DNA of 64,000 nucleotides. Origin: FEN-1139 sp038207155 (GTDB lineage: Bacteria > Myxococcota_A > Polyangia > Polyangiales > Polyangiaceae). The notes under the pieces were generated by a model, which made no database searches, was not told the DNA's origin, and saw only the letters and a list, made by a program, of their open reading frames with translations. Below are positions 32,023 through 42,600 of the stretch, one piece after another; positions within the stretch are counted from its first letter, which is position 1, and the number at the start of each line of letters is the position of its first letter. The translations under genes were made by a program, and so were the position numbers. The stretch is from positions 8,638 to 72,637 of the forward strand of contig JBBRAB010000024.1 in assembly GCA_038207155.1 (NCBI GenBank), in the 5' to 3' direction.

Positions 32023-34134
32023 ATGCGCTTGGGAGGCCTTTCGCTCGTTGCTCCGGTCCTGCTGGCAAGTTCCGCTGCCTTGGCGGCTGAACCATCCCTG
32101 GATTTGCGACGTTTTGACGCGTCGACCGATCCCAAAGCGTCGCTGGCGCTCGAACCCACGAGCACGCCTGGGGCGGGCAATTGGAACGTCGGTGCCTATG
32201 CCGGCTACGCCTATCGGCTAATGACCCTGAGCGATCCTGCCGGTCGAGAGGTGGCCGTTCCGCTCGGTCACCAACTCAGTTACGACCTCTACGCGAGCCT
32301 TGGGATCGGCAACAGTTGGTCCTTTGGCCTCGCCATGCCGACCCTGCTGACCCAGTACGGCTCGGGTGCCTCGGCCGTTGGCTGGCAACCCCCACGAACG
32401 GCGCTGGGCGATCTGGCCATCGAGGGCAAGAGAACCCTGATCCCGAGGGGACCGATCGGCGGGTTCGGACTTTCGCTGCTCGCGCGCGCCACTCTGCCCT
32501 CGGGAGATCCGCAGTCCGGGCTCGGCAATGGAGTCCCCACCGGGCAGCTGAGACTGCTGAGCGAGCTCGATCTGCTGATCCTCGCGTTTCGCGGGTCACT
32601 CGGGGTTCAGGGTCGAACCAGGGAGACCAGCTTTCTCGGCGAGTCGTTCGGGACTGCGCTCCCGTGGGCGGCAGGTATCGCCATCCGACCTCAGGCGCTC
32701 GGCTGGGACGCCAAGGGTCGCTGGAGCTGGTTCCTCGAAACCCGCGGGTCCTTGGCAGCGACGCCGACCTTCGGTTCGAGAGCCAACTCACCGGTCTCGC
32801 TGTCCGCCTCGGCTCGCTACGCCTTGACCCCAGAGCTCTCCGGATTCTTTGGTGCCGAGCTGCCCGTCACGAGCGCCGTTGGGTTGCCATCCTTTCGCGG
32901 GGTCCTCGGGCTCGGCTGGTCCCCGCGCTTCGCGGACGCCGACGGCGACGGCATCGCGGATGAGGCCGACGATTGCCCGGAGTGGATGCCCGAGGACAAG
33001 GACGGCTTTGAGGACGATGACGGCTGTCCCGACGACGACAACGACGGCGATGGCGTCCCCGATGCTGAAGACAAGTGTCCCAAAGAGCGGGAGGACAGCG
33101 ACGGTTACCTGGACGACGACGGCTGCATTGATCCCGACGATGATAACGACGCAATCCCCGATGTCCTGGACGCCTGCCCGGCAGAAGCAGGTCAAGCGTC
33201 GAAGCTCGTGCGCTTCAACGGCTGTCCCCCCAAGGACAGTGACGGCGACGGGCTCGCGGACGACGTAGACCAATGCCCGCAGCAGGCCGAGGATTTCGAC
33301 CAGCGTGGCGATGACGACGGCTGCCCCGATCTGGATGACGACCATGACGGGGTCCCGGACACCGCTGACGACTGCCCCACGAGCCCAGGCCCAAGCCGCG
33401 GGATGCCGTTGTTCGAGGGCTGTCCCAACCCTGACCCAGACGGTGACACCTTATTCGGCCAGGTTGGCGATGCCCTCGCAGGCAGTGAGCTGCTCGGCCC
33501 CGAACTACGGACTCCCGGAGCACCTCGTGATCTCTGCCCGGACCAGGCGGAGGATTTCGACGGAGTCGAGGACGAAGACGGCTGCCCTGAGGGACCGCCG
33601 GCCAAACCGCGCGTCCAGCTCGGCGCGCCCGTCGGGCCGCTGACTCCGCTCAAGCTCAGCCAGCCGCTTCGCTGGCTGACACGCGAAAGCGGTACCGAGC
33701 TCGACCCGCGCGACCTCGGGCTCTGGCGGGCAGTCGCCAGCGACCTGCTGCGTCACCCCGGCAACGTGGCCTGGGTCGCGGTGCGACCGAGGGATGCTCG
33801 GCCGCAGAGCGTCCAGCGCGCGCTCGCTCAGGGCTTCGTCCTGACCGAGCTCCTGCGCCGTTGGACACTCGGTCCGAACCGCGCCGAGCTGGTCGATCCT
33901 GCGGCCCTTCGCACCGTGCTGACTCCTGGCGCAAGCGTGGGCGTCGCGTTCGTCGAGGAGCAGGTTCGCCGCCCGCAGCCAAGGCTTGCGCCCGCTGCGC
34001 CCGCCAGGACCGTGACCCTGCCGCAGCCGTCCCAACCGGAGCCCCCGGTTGCGGCTCCCGCCGGTTCCACGCCGCCCCAAACCAAGGCTTTGCCACCCGT
34101 ATCGCCCGCCTCGAGTGGGACCGCGACCCCCTGA
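32023..34134 (+). CDS. Outer-membrane beta-barrel protein with thrombospondin type 3 repeats
   Basis: The 703-residue product has a signal peptide (LVAPVLLASSAALA), then about 270 residues of beta-strand-rich sequence consistent with an outer-membrane barrel. An acidic stretch (about 305-525) follows, with calcium-binding TSP3 repeats such as DADGDGIADEADDCPE, DNDGDGVPDAEDKCP and DSDGDGLADDVDQCP. The C-terminal part resembles a degenerate OmpA-type peptidoglycan-binding domain (LLRHPGNVAWVAVRPRDAR) and ends in a Pro-rich tail. Similar proteins are frequent in myxobacteria. It is divergent from murA and is followed 7 bases later by the helical-repeat gene, likely one operon. Role: probably surface structure or adhesion (inference). 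Confidence 0.8.
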   Translation: MRLGGLSLVAPVLLASSAALAAEPSLDLRRFDASTDPKASLALEPTSTPGAGNWNVGAYAGYAYRLMTLSDPAGREVAVPLGHQLSYDLYASLGIGNSWSFGLAMPTLLTQYGSGASAVGWQPPRTALGDLAIEGKRTLIPRGPIGGFGLSLLARATLPSGDPQSGLGNGVPTGQLRLLSELDLLILAFRGSLGVQGRTRETSFLGESFGTALPWAAGIAIRPQALGWDAKGRWSWFLETRGSLAATPTFGSRANSPVSLSASARYALTPELSGFFGAELPVTSAVGLPSFRGVLGLGWSPRFADADGDGIADEADDCPEWMPEDKDGFEDDDGCPDDDNDGDGVPDAEDKCPKEREDSDGYLDDDGCIDPDDDNDAIPDVLDACPAEAGQASKLVRFNGCPPKDSDGDGLADDVDQCPQQAEDFDQRGDDDGCPDLDDDHDGVPDTADDCPTSPGPSRGMPLFEGCPNPDPDGDTLFGQVGDALAGSELLGPELRTPGAPRDLCPDQAEDFDGVEDEDGCPEGPPAKPRVQLGAPVGPLTPLKLSQPLRWLTRESGTELDPRDLGLWRAVASDLLRHPGNVAWVAVRPRDARPQSVQRALAQGFVLTELLRRWTLGPNRAELVDPAALRTVLTPGASVGVAFVEEQVRRPQPRLAPAAPARTVTLPQPSQPEPPVAAPAGSTPPQTKALPPVSPASSGTATP

Positions 34135-34141
34135 CGCAGGC

Positions 34142-35572
34142 ATGACTCGCCGAGCTTGGGGCCGCGTCATTTGCCTCGTGGCCCTGGGGGTTTGGGGAGG
34201 CGTGGCCACGGCCCGGCCCGAACTCGGCAAGCCCCGAGGTGACAGCGGTATGGTCCGCAGCGAGCCTGCGCGTCCCTGGTGGGACTTCGGCGTGGCTCGG
34301 CTGTCGCGAGCCCTGGAAAGCACCGAGCTCGACGAGCGGCTGTCGGCGCTCGCGCAGCTGGCCATGCGAGACGACGAGCTCGCTGCGCAGCTTCTGCTGC
34401 TCCATGCGGACCGACTCACCGAGAGTAGCCCTGGCCTTGAGTGGCTCTGGCTCGTGCGCGCCCTCGAGCCCCACGGACGTCACAAGGGCGTTGCCGAGGC
34501 GCTCGGTCGCGTCTCTGAGCGACTCGCGGCTGGCCTCGGTCCCGCACAAGCGGCAGAGCGGCTCGCGCTCGACGAGGCGCGACACTCACTCGCGAGTCAG
34601 CCTGGTGAGGCCGCGACCGCAGAGCTATTGGCTGGACTCAGCGCCGAGGGAGCGCTGGGACAAAGCACGGTCGAGGCCCTGCTGGCGACGCATCGACTGA
34701 GCGTCGCGCGCCTGCTCGAGCCCCGCACGACGCGAAGTCACGGCTGGGCAGAACTGCTCGCGCGCCTCGGAGCGCGGCAGGCGATCCCCGCGCTGGAGCA
34801 GTGGCTGCTGGCGACGCGCGGCCCCGAACGCCTGAGCGCGCTGGAGGCACTGAGCGCGCTCGCCGATCCGGAACTTCCGGCGCTACTGACGCACTGGAGG
34901 GACCACGCAAGCGAGCCGGCCTTGGCCAAGCGCGCAGCCGAATTGCTCAGACCTCAGCCCGCAACAGTGACGCGCGACTTGAGTGGCTGGTGTCCGGACG
35001 AGCGCGCGCTGGCCGAACTCCCGCTAACAACGCTCGAATCGCTGCCGAGCCTGGCCCTTGCGGCGCGCGCCAGCGACGAGTCGAATCAGGCGCCATGGGC
35101 GGCCTTCTGCCTGGCAAAACGCGACAAAGGTGGCTTCCGGGGGCTGCTCCAGGCGTTGCTCAGCGCCCCGCACCCGCTGATGCGCGGCGCGGTCGCGCTC
35201 GGCTACGCCGACAGCGCTGAGCCAAGCCTGCTGCTGACCCGCGCACTCGAGCGAGAGCTCGATCCGCGCGTGAGACGCGCGCTGGTTCGCGCCCTGAGTC
35301 ACCGCGACGATCCCTTCACGCGGCGGAGCCTGCAACGCGTCGCGCGCCTCGATCCTGACGGGATGACGCGCAACCTGGCCCGCGCTGCACTGGCGGGAAA
35401 ACAGGCCAGCTGCCACCTAGGCGCGCTACTCGCGGGACCAGCTCCCGCTGAGCTCGACGCTGAGCTGCGGGGTCCGATCACGAGCTGGGCGAGCTCCGCC
35501 CTTGAGGCTCACTTGCCGGGCGCGCGCTGCTCGGACGAGCCGCACCGAGCGCTCAGTCAGGACAGCCTATAA
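34142..35572 (+). CDS. Exported HEAT-like helical repeat protein
   Basis: From ATG 34142 the product is 476 residues, starting with a signal peptide (VICLVALGVWGGVATA). The rest is Leu/Ala/Glu-rich and helical, with HEAT-like units such as LGARQAIPALEQWLLATRGPERLSALEALSAL and DPRVRRALVRALSHRDD. Such scaffolds bind other proteins; no catalytic motif is visible. It starts 7 bases after the TSP3 gene, so both products probably reach the periplasm or outer membrane together. An upstream in-frame extension over the end of the TSP3 gene is not credible. A strong bidirectional terminator follows the stop. Confidence 0.72.
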   Translation: MTRRAWGRVICLVALGVWGGVATARPELGKPRGDSGMVRSEPARPWWDFGVARLSRALESTELDERLSALAQLAMRDDELAAQLLLLHADRLTESSPGLEWLWLVRALEPHGRHKGVAEALGRVSERLAAGLGPAQAAERLALDEARHSLASQPGEAATAELLAGLSAEGALGQSTVEALLATHRLSVARLLEPRTTRSHGWAELLARLGARQAIPALEQWLLATRGPERLSALEALSALADPELPALLTHWRDHASEPALAKRAAELLRPQPATVTRDLSGWCPDERALAELPLTTLESLPSLALAARASDESNQAPWAAFCLAKRDKGGFRGLLQALLSAPHPLMRGAVALGYADSAEPSLLLTRALERELDPRVRRALVRALSHRDDPFTRRSLQRVARLDPDGMTRNLARAALAGKQASCHLGALLAGPAPAELDAELRGPITSWASSALEAHLPGARCSDEPHRALSQDSL

Positions 35573-35574
35573 TC

Positions 35575-35610
35575 GGCGAGAGGCGGGACAAGCTTGCCCC
35601 GCCTCTCGCC
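35575..35610. terminator. Bidirectional terminator between convergent genes
   Basis: GGCGAGAGGCGGG (35575-35587) and CCCGCCTCTCGCC (35598-35610) form a perfect 13-bp stem with a 10-base loop. It lies between the stops of the helical-repeat gene (plus) and the Pro/Ala-rich gene (minus). No long T run is present on either strand, but position and strength support termination. Confidence 0.7.
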
Positions 35611-35628
35611 GTAGCAGTCGCGTCCGCT

Positions 35629-36384
35629 TCAACCGAGAAGCAGAACCGCGGGCTTGGCGCCAGGAGGCGGAGCCTCCCCAGCGAAACGGGTCACGACGCG
35701 CTGCTCGTTCGGGCTGTTGCCGGGCAGGAGCCAAACGCATTGGGCAGCGGACACGGCGGAATGCGCTACATGCAGACGCTCCTGCATCGAGGCCGCCAGT
35801 AACTCAGCAGGGACCGCCGCAGGAGCTTCGGTCTTGGTCGGTCGCGCGGGAGTGACCGCCGAGGCCGCAGCGGTCGGAACTGCCGCCGCAGCAGCCGCGC
35901 GCGCCGCAGGCTTTTCAACGATGAGCTCGTCAAGCGACGATCTGGCTGAAGGGGGAGGCGGAGGACGACTCACGCGAGCCGCGATCGGAGCGGGAGGCGT
36001 GCTCGGACGCCCCTCCTCGCGCCGCGCAGCCTCCGGAGAGGCATTCGGAGCGCCTCGCGAAGAGATCGGAGCCGCGGCGGGCAACGGTGGTGGGGTTGGG
36101 CGCGCCTGCACCACTGCACTCGCCGGCGCGGGCGCCACCGCGGGCATGGCGCCAGAGACCGGAGGAACGACTCGTGATTTGAGGTCTGCTGCAAGCCTGG
36201 CAAATTTGAGTGCGCGAACATCCTGTCCGACGTCGCTCGCCGTCTCAGCGGCACGCTTGACCCAACGAATGCAGTCGTCGATTTCGCCCTTCATGAAGAA
36301 GAGCTCCGCCATTTCCAGGGCAGAAACGACGTCTTCGTTGTCGTCGGGTTCGGGCGATGGAATCGCTAACGCCGTTTGACTCAT
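35629..36384 (-). CDS. Helical N-terminal domain plus Pro/Ala-rich linker protein
   Basis: No known family. The first about 65 residues (DVVSALEMAELFFMKGEIDDCIRWVKRAAETA) look like a single TPR-type helical hairpin bundle. The middle (about 75-200) is Pro/Ala/Ser-rich and probably disordered. The last 50 residues form a compact conserved-looking end, LHVAHSAVSAAQCVWLLPG then VVTRFAGEAPPPG. No signal or membrane segment. It is the third gene of a unit starting with the 2001-residue TPR protein, so it may bind or scaffold with it. The ATG has an AGGAG about 7 bases upstream. Confidence 0.65.
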   Translation of the reverse strand: MSQTALAIPSPEPDDNEDVVSALEMAELFFMKGEIDDCIRWVKRAAETASDVGQDVRALKFARLAADLKSRVVPPVSGAMPAVAPAPASAVVQARPTPPPLPAAAPISSRGAPNASPEAARREEGRPSTPPAPIAARVSRPPPPPSARSSLDELIVEKPAARAAAAAAVPTAAASAVTPARPTKTEAPAAVPAELLAASMQERLHVAHSAVSAAQCVWLLPGNSPNEQRVVTRFAGEAPPPGAKPAVLLLG

Positions 36385-36402
36385 CGATGATTCTCCTCTT
36401 TC

Positions 36403-36591
36403 TCACACCAGCTTGGCGTTGGGATCACGCAGCACCAGAAAAGCCTCGAGCATCCCACCGGGGACCTCTTCCCCTTCCAAGAGACGCGCCACGAACAGCT
36501 CGGTATCTCGAGCAGAACGCTTCACGGCGACTCGAATGGTTTGGGTCGTCATCGAGCGGCGAACGCCGCTCTCCAGATTCGATTCACTCAT
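36403..36591 (-). CDS. 62-residue protein between the giant TPR gene and the Pro/Ala-rich gene
   Basis: The start is set by a strong AAGGAGG five bases before the ATG at 36591, directly after the stop of the giant gene. The 62-residue product (MSESNLESGVRRSMTTQTIR at the start, LRDPNAKLV at the end) has a mixed alpha/beta look with no membrane segment or known motif. Its tight spacing (10 bases after the TPR gene, 18 before the next) makes it a real operon member. Function unknown. Confidence 0.7.
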   Translation of the reverse strand: MSESNLESGVRRSMTTQTIRVAVKRSARDTELFVARLLEGEEVPGGMLEAFLVLRDPNAKLV

Positions 36592-36601
36592 CTGATCCTC
36601 C

Positions 36602-39600
36602 TTACGCAATCGAGTCTCTCAATCGCTTGGCAGAAGCATTGCTGGGCAGCTCATCAAGCGCGCGGCCGACCATTCGACGTGCGCCAATCAGATCCCCCTG
36701 CAGCAACATCGAAAAAGCGAGCTGCTGCTGGGCGCGCGAGCGAACCTCGGAGCTGAGCCCCTCGCCGCTCTCGCTGAGTCCCGACTTCTGACTCACGAGC
36801 AACCGACAAGCCTTGTCGGCGGCATCGTGATAGCCAAGATCGTAAGAAACGAGGGCATATTCGAGAGCTAGCTCGCAATTGCGCGGTTCAAGCCGAAACG
36901 CCAACCCGAGGGCTTCATGTGCCTCAACGAGTTGATCGAGCGACAGGTGAAGCTGCGCCTGTTCCTTGAGCAAGCTGAGCCGAGCGGTCGGCGTCTTGTT
37001 CTCCCCAGATTCCAGGAGCCGCTCGTACCAAGCGAGCGAATCCGTGAGCTGCCCCAGCTTGGCCAGCTCACGCGCTATCCCGAGTCGAAGACTCCAGGCG
37101 AGTGCGGCTTGACCCTCGGGCAACAAGTCGCGCAGCGCGCGCTGTAGCTGAAGGCTCGCCCTGGGCGCTTGCCCCAGATCCCGAAGAGCTATCGCACTCA
37201 CCAGAGCGAGCTCCTGCCTGCGCTCGGAAGGCGCCCCTGAGAGCGCCTGCTCAAGAAAGCCGTGCTCAGCAAGCTCAGCCGCAAAAGCCAGAGCCGCCGC
37301 CGAGGGATCACTTTCAGGTGGTTGCAGCCCAAGCCAGAGACTGGCGAGCGCCGGGTGAACGGACTCGGGCAAGTCGCCGGCCTGCGCGGCACCTGACAGA
37401 CGCACCAGCCCGGATTTGCGGCGGGATTGCACCGTCATTTCCTGCAGAGCAACCCCGACAGTGAGCTCCCTCGAGGCCTCAAGCCCGGCATCGAGCGCTA
37501 CAAGGAGCTCCTCCAACTGTCGCTCGGCCTGCTCCCGCTCCCCAAGCTCCGAGTAGAGGCGTCCGAGTTCAAGGCGCGCCTTAGCCGACAGCTCCGCGCG
37601 CAGGCCCGAAAGCTCGGCCATGCGCCGCAATAGATCCTCTCGAAGTGCGGCGGTCGGAACGACGTGAAGCGCCCGATGCACCGACCTCAGCAGCGACACG
37701 CGCTGCTCCGCGCTACCGACACTGTCCCAGTTTAGCGCCAACGCGGAAGCCGCCAGCTGATCGACTCCAAGCGTCAGAGCGTGACCGAGGTACAGGCGAG
37801 CCGCAGCCTCATCCTCAAGGGCGGCGTCACGCGCCAGCTCAAAGCAGTCCTTGGCGCGCTCGGAGTCCCCGTCGCGCTCCGCGCACAGCCCCATCACGAG
37901 ATTCGGCGCCACCAGATCTGACGGCGCGCGTCGCGGCTGACGACGACGAATCAATAGCGAAGTACTGGCCATACGCGACGCCAGACTGAGGTTGCCTTGA
38001 CGGAAAGCCAACAGAGACAACTCGTCGAGCAACTCGGGTGAATTGGGCTCAGCCGCGACGGCGGCCTCAAGTTCCCCGACGGCCCCCGCCTCGTCACCGA
38101 GCCCGACCATCACCCGGGACAAGCGTTGGTGAACGCTGGCCGCAAGATGCCCGCGTGAGGTTCCTAGACTCCGTAGGATGGCCTGCAGGGAATCCCGCGC
38201 CTCGGCGAGATGCCCATCGGCCTCGCAGATTTCAGCGAGCTCGAGCTGCAGACTGCGATCATCGGGAGCAAGTGAGCCTGCCCGCGACAACCAGACGCGC
38301 ACCTCGGGTGCGCCGGGCTGCTGACGACGACACAATTGCGACGCCCGGACAAGCAAGGAAACGACCTCCTCGCGGTCGGTGACCAGCTCTGCGCGCCGCG
38401 CGAGCCAGCGCGCCGCATCGACGAAGCGCCCCTCGCTCTCGTCAAGGCGCTCAAGCCGCTCTGCCAGCTCGAGATGATAGTCTTGCGCGAGTTCTCGCTC
38501 GAGCCATCCCCTGGCCTCGGCGGTGGAGCCAAGCTCGAGCAGCTCATCGACGAGCTCGACCACGCGTCGTCGACGACTCTCACCCTGGAGCAGCGCGGTT
38601 AGCGATTGCAGCGCGTCGGCGCGCAAGCGCCGCTCGCCACGCGCGCCATAGGCGAGTTCGAGCCATTCGAGAGCTTCCTGACTGCCGAGCTCCCCGGCCT
38701 TGCGATAACAGGACTCGACCCGCGCTGCCTCCCGCGCAAGCGGGGCGAGCAGCCTGGCTGCCGCGAGGAAGTCCTGACAAGTCTGCGCGTCCGCAGCTCG
38801 CGGGCGTTCAGCGCGGCGCAGGTACCAGGCCGCGAGTTGTCCCGGAGCGCCGGATGGGTCGAGCAGGGCCAAGGCCCGCGAGAAACACAGCTCGGCAACG
38901 GCGTCCTCACTGTTCTCATCCAGCAGACTGCTCAGCATCGTGAGTGCGCGCGGCAGATCCCCGCCTACCTCGACCTGAAGACGCGCGAGATCGAGCTGAA
39001 GCTCGCGCCGTGATTCCGGTTGATCGGTGAGCTTACCCGCTTCCTCGAGCATCGCGAGGGCGTCCGCCGCCAAGGTTTGCTGACGGTCCTCGCTCGGCTC
39101 CGACAGCCGGGCGTTGAGCAGCAGACTGGCAAGCCTGCGATTTGCCCACACCACCAGCGAGACCGCACCTGGCTGGTTCATTTCCGCGCCGCGCTGGCCC
39201 AATCGACGACAACGCTCCACGAGGTCGCGCTGTTCCTCGGCAGGCGTCATCTCCACCAGCCGCTTGACGGACTCATAGTCGCGCGCCTTGGCGAAGGCAC
39301 GCAGCGCACCGCGCGCGTCATGCAGACGCTCGCCGCGCAGCGTTCCGAGCTCGATCAGCAATGCACGTCTCTCGCTCTCGGGAACCATCAGACAGCGTCG
39401 TTCGAGCAGCAGCGCCACGTCCTCATAGCGCCCTTCGGCCGCGCAGAGCTCGCCGAGGCGCTCGAGTACTTCTGGGCCGGTTCCTTCGAGCTCGCTCTGC
39501 AACTCAAGGCTGCGAATCGCTGCTGGGCGGTCACCCAGGACACCTTCGTAGAGCGCGGAGGCGCGCGCGTAGTCGAGCCGCGCCGCTTCCGGTGAAACCA

Positions 39601-42600
39601 ACGCGGCTCGCCGCAGCAAGGCAGCGGCCAGCGCGGACGAATCCTGACTCTGCTCAAGGCACGCAACGAGCAAATCCAGCAGCTCGAGCTGCTCACCGCT
39701 AAGCGCAAGCGCGGACTCGAGCAGCGCCCGCGCTTGCTCGACGCGATGCAGCTCGGTGAGGGCCAGACGCGCTGGAGCGTGCAACGCAGCCGCGCAGGAC
39801 AGAGGCTCCGGACGGAGCTCCGCGAGGCGCACCCCGAGCACGACCTGCGCCTCGAGTGATGCCACCACGGCCGCCTGTTCCACCAACCGGGAGAGCAGAC
39901 GACGCTCGACGGATCCTGACAGCTCGAGCTCGGGCGCCCCGGACTGTCCGAGCCGGCAGCTCTGCCCAGCGGGAGCGGCCGCCGCCACCCAGAGCTGTGC
40001 GAACTCCTCGAACTCCCCTGGTTGGACGAAGTCTTCGCCGCTGGCGAGCCGCGCAGCGAGCCAGCGCGTCCATGCGTCCAACTTGCCAAGTCGCCGGTAT
40101 TGCCGCCCAAGCTGTTGCTGGAGCTTGCCGTCGGCGGGACGAAGCCGAGCGAGCTGGGTCAAGTACGACAAGGCTCGCTCGGCCGGCGCACGAAGATCCC
40201 GCGCGAGTGTCGCGGCTTCTTCTACGAGGCTCTCGAGCTCAGCGGACTCCGAGGTGAACGCGATGGCCTGGTCGTAGAAATCGAGCAGTGTCAGCACCTC
40301 CCCGGCTTGGCTCAGGCGCACGCTCAGGCGATCGAGCGCGAAGCGCGAGGCTGGAGCCAAGCTGAGCAGGTGACGCAGGCCCTTTTCCACGACGGCCTCA
40401 TCCACCCCAAGAAGATCAGCTTGTTCGAGCAGACGTTCGGCAAGCTCGACTGCCGATTTGGGCTCGCGCTGTCGCAGCAACGCCGCGACGAGCGCGTCCG
40501 GAATGCGCTCCGGCTGGCCCGCCGTGGCGGCGGCTCGCTCGAGCTCTGACCAGACAGGAGCACCGGCTGGCGCCAGCGACGCCAACGTCACGAGCCGCTC
40601 GAGACGACCGCTTACCCCATCAAACTCGTCCAGATGCTCAACGGCGGCGAGCGCATCTTCGTAGGCATTGGCCCGCGCGCTGGTGCGAGCAAGCAGGTTC
40701 AGACGGAGCCGCCACAGGCTGGACCGCAGCTCGACATGATCAGTAAGCGGCAGCCACAACGCGCGATCCACGAGTTCGAGCAATGGCGAGACGGCCTCCT
40801 CGCCGAGTTGCGTCGCCACGAGCTCGACCAGTGCGCCAACCGCGCGGGCAGGCTGATGCCCGAGTAGGATATCGAAACCAGTCGCAAACGCCTGTAATTC
40901 TCCCTCGAGCGCGGCCAGCTCCACTGCGGCGGCGGCGGCCTCAAGATCATCAGGAAAGTGCTGAAGGATCCGCTCATAGAGCTCACGTGACTCACGGATG
41001 GCGTTGGCCTCACGCAACGCCACTGCTGCGTAGCGCAACCACTCGCAGCCGGCTGCCTGCGCGTCATCCTGCGTGAAAAGGTACTCCGCCAAGGCCTCAC
41101 CCCGAGCTGCGCGCGACGCGGCGTCGGGCTGGGCGTGGATGAGGCGAGTCTCGATGGCGACGTACGCCTCTGGCAGCTCGAGTTCACGCACTGCCGCAGC
41201 CAGTGGTTCCAACTGCAGGCACGTAAGCCCCTCATTGGCAGCCAACGAGAGAGCAAGCTCTGACACCTCCTCGCCACGCCCGAGCGTGCACCACAGCAGC
41301 GCAAGTCGAATCGTGACGTCGTCAACACTGAGCCCCTCGAGCGCGCCGCGAGCCCGCTGCAGCTCCTGTTCGAGCGCGTCCCAATCCCCCGCCGACTCGA
41401 GGAGCTGGCTGAGGGCGGCGTGGAAACAAAGGCTGTGCGGAACGAGCGTGATGAAGTCCCCAACAAGAGCGCGCGCCGCAGCCGCAGGCACCCCGAGTGC
41501 CCCCGCAGGCTCGGCTTGCGCGGCCTCGGTCCCGAGCAGCTCCGCGGCTGCCTTGGCCCGTTCGAGACCGGACCCGTGACGAAGGATGTGCAGCAAGGCC
41601 TGTCTGCGATGTCTGGACGCTAGCCCGTCGAACGTGAGCAGTTGGTGAGCCGCGCTTAGCAGGACGGGATCGGCCGCCTGCGTGGCAAGCGTGAGCAGCA
41701 GCGCGTCACTGGCCTGAGCGAAATCACCTAGCTCAGCGGCAAGCTTGCCCCAACTGGCGCCAACGCGCGCCTTGGCTTCGGGTTCACTCAGGCTCTGGGC
41801 AGCTTGCGACAAACGAGCAAGTGCGCGCTCGGCCTGACCAAGCTCCTGACAGAGGTGCAAATACGATAGGCGACCCGCGTCGTCCTCGGGACTAGTCGCA
41901 AACAGCGCCTCGAGCTGCTCAAGCGCACCCTCCGGGTCGTCGAGCACGGTCAGCTTGAGCTCAGCGAGACGGCGACGCACGAGAATCAGACGTTCCGGAC
42001 GAGCAGAAGTGACTTCGTGCTGGAGCAGCGACATCTCCTCACCCACGCGTCCCATGCGTCGAAACACCTCGGCCATCGAGGGCGCGAGCACCTTGAAGAG
42101 CGGCTTCATGCGCGCGAGCGCTTCGGCCTCGGGTAGCCACTCCACCGCAAGCCCCTCATCCATCAGCAACGCCGCGATATGCTCAGCGGCGCGGGCCTTA
42201 TCACCGAGCACGTGCAGCAGCAGGTCGGCAAGGAGCGCCCTGAGCGCGAGCGTGTCTCCGCCGGAGGCAGCCTCCCCGGTAACGAGAGCGTCGAGCACGG
42301 CAACCAGTTCGCGAGCCTTGCCGGTGGCACGGCATCCCGAGGCTAATTCACGAGCCAGAGCGAGGTCGTTCGGCTGCGCCCGGAGCAGCTCCACATCGAC
42401 CGCGTAGCGAATCGGAGGCTGCGCAGCCAGCAGAGCGAGGGCCTCGCGCGCGCTGCGGAGAATAGCCACTCGCTGCTCGGGCTCCGCAGACGCTGCGCAT
42501 GACACGGCGAGTTTGGAAATCTTCGTAGAGTCTTTGGCCGCTAGCAGGCGCTCGAGACTCTCCTGAAATCGCTCAAGTGTCGAAACGATAGGCTCTTGCT

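Noticed and set aside
33656..34585. Open frame of 309 codons on the minus strand
   Set aside because: Overlaps the TSP3 and helical-repeat genes on the other strand; Arg/Ala/Pro-rich shadow of high-GC coding sequence.
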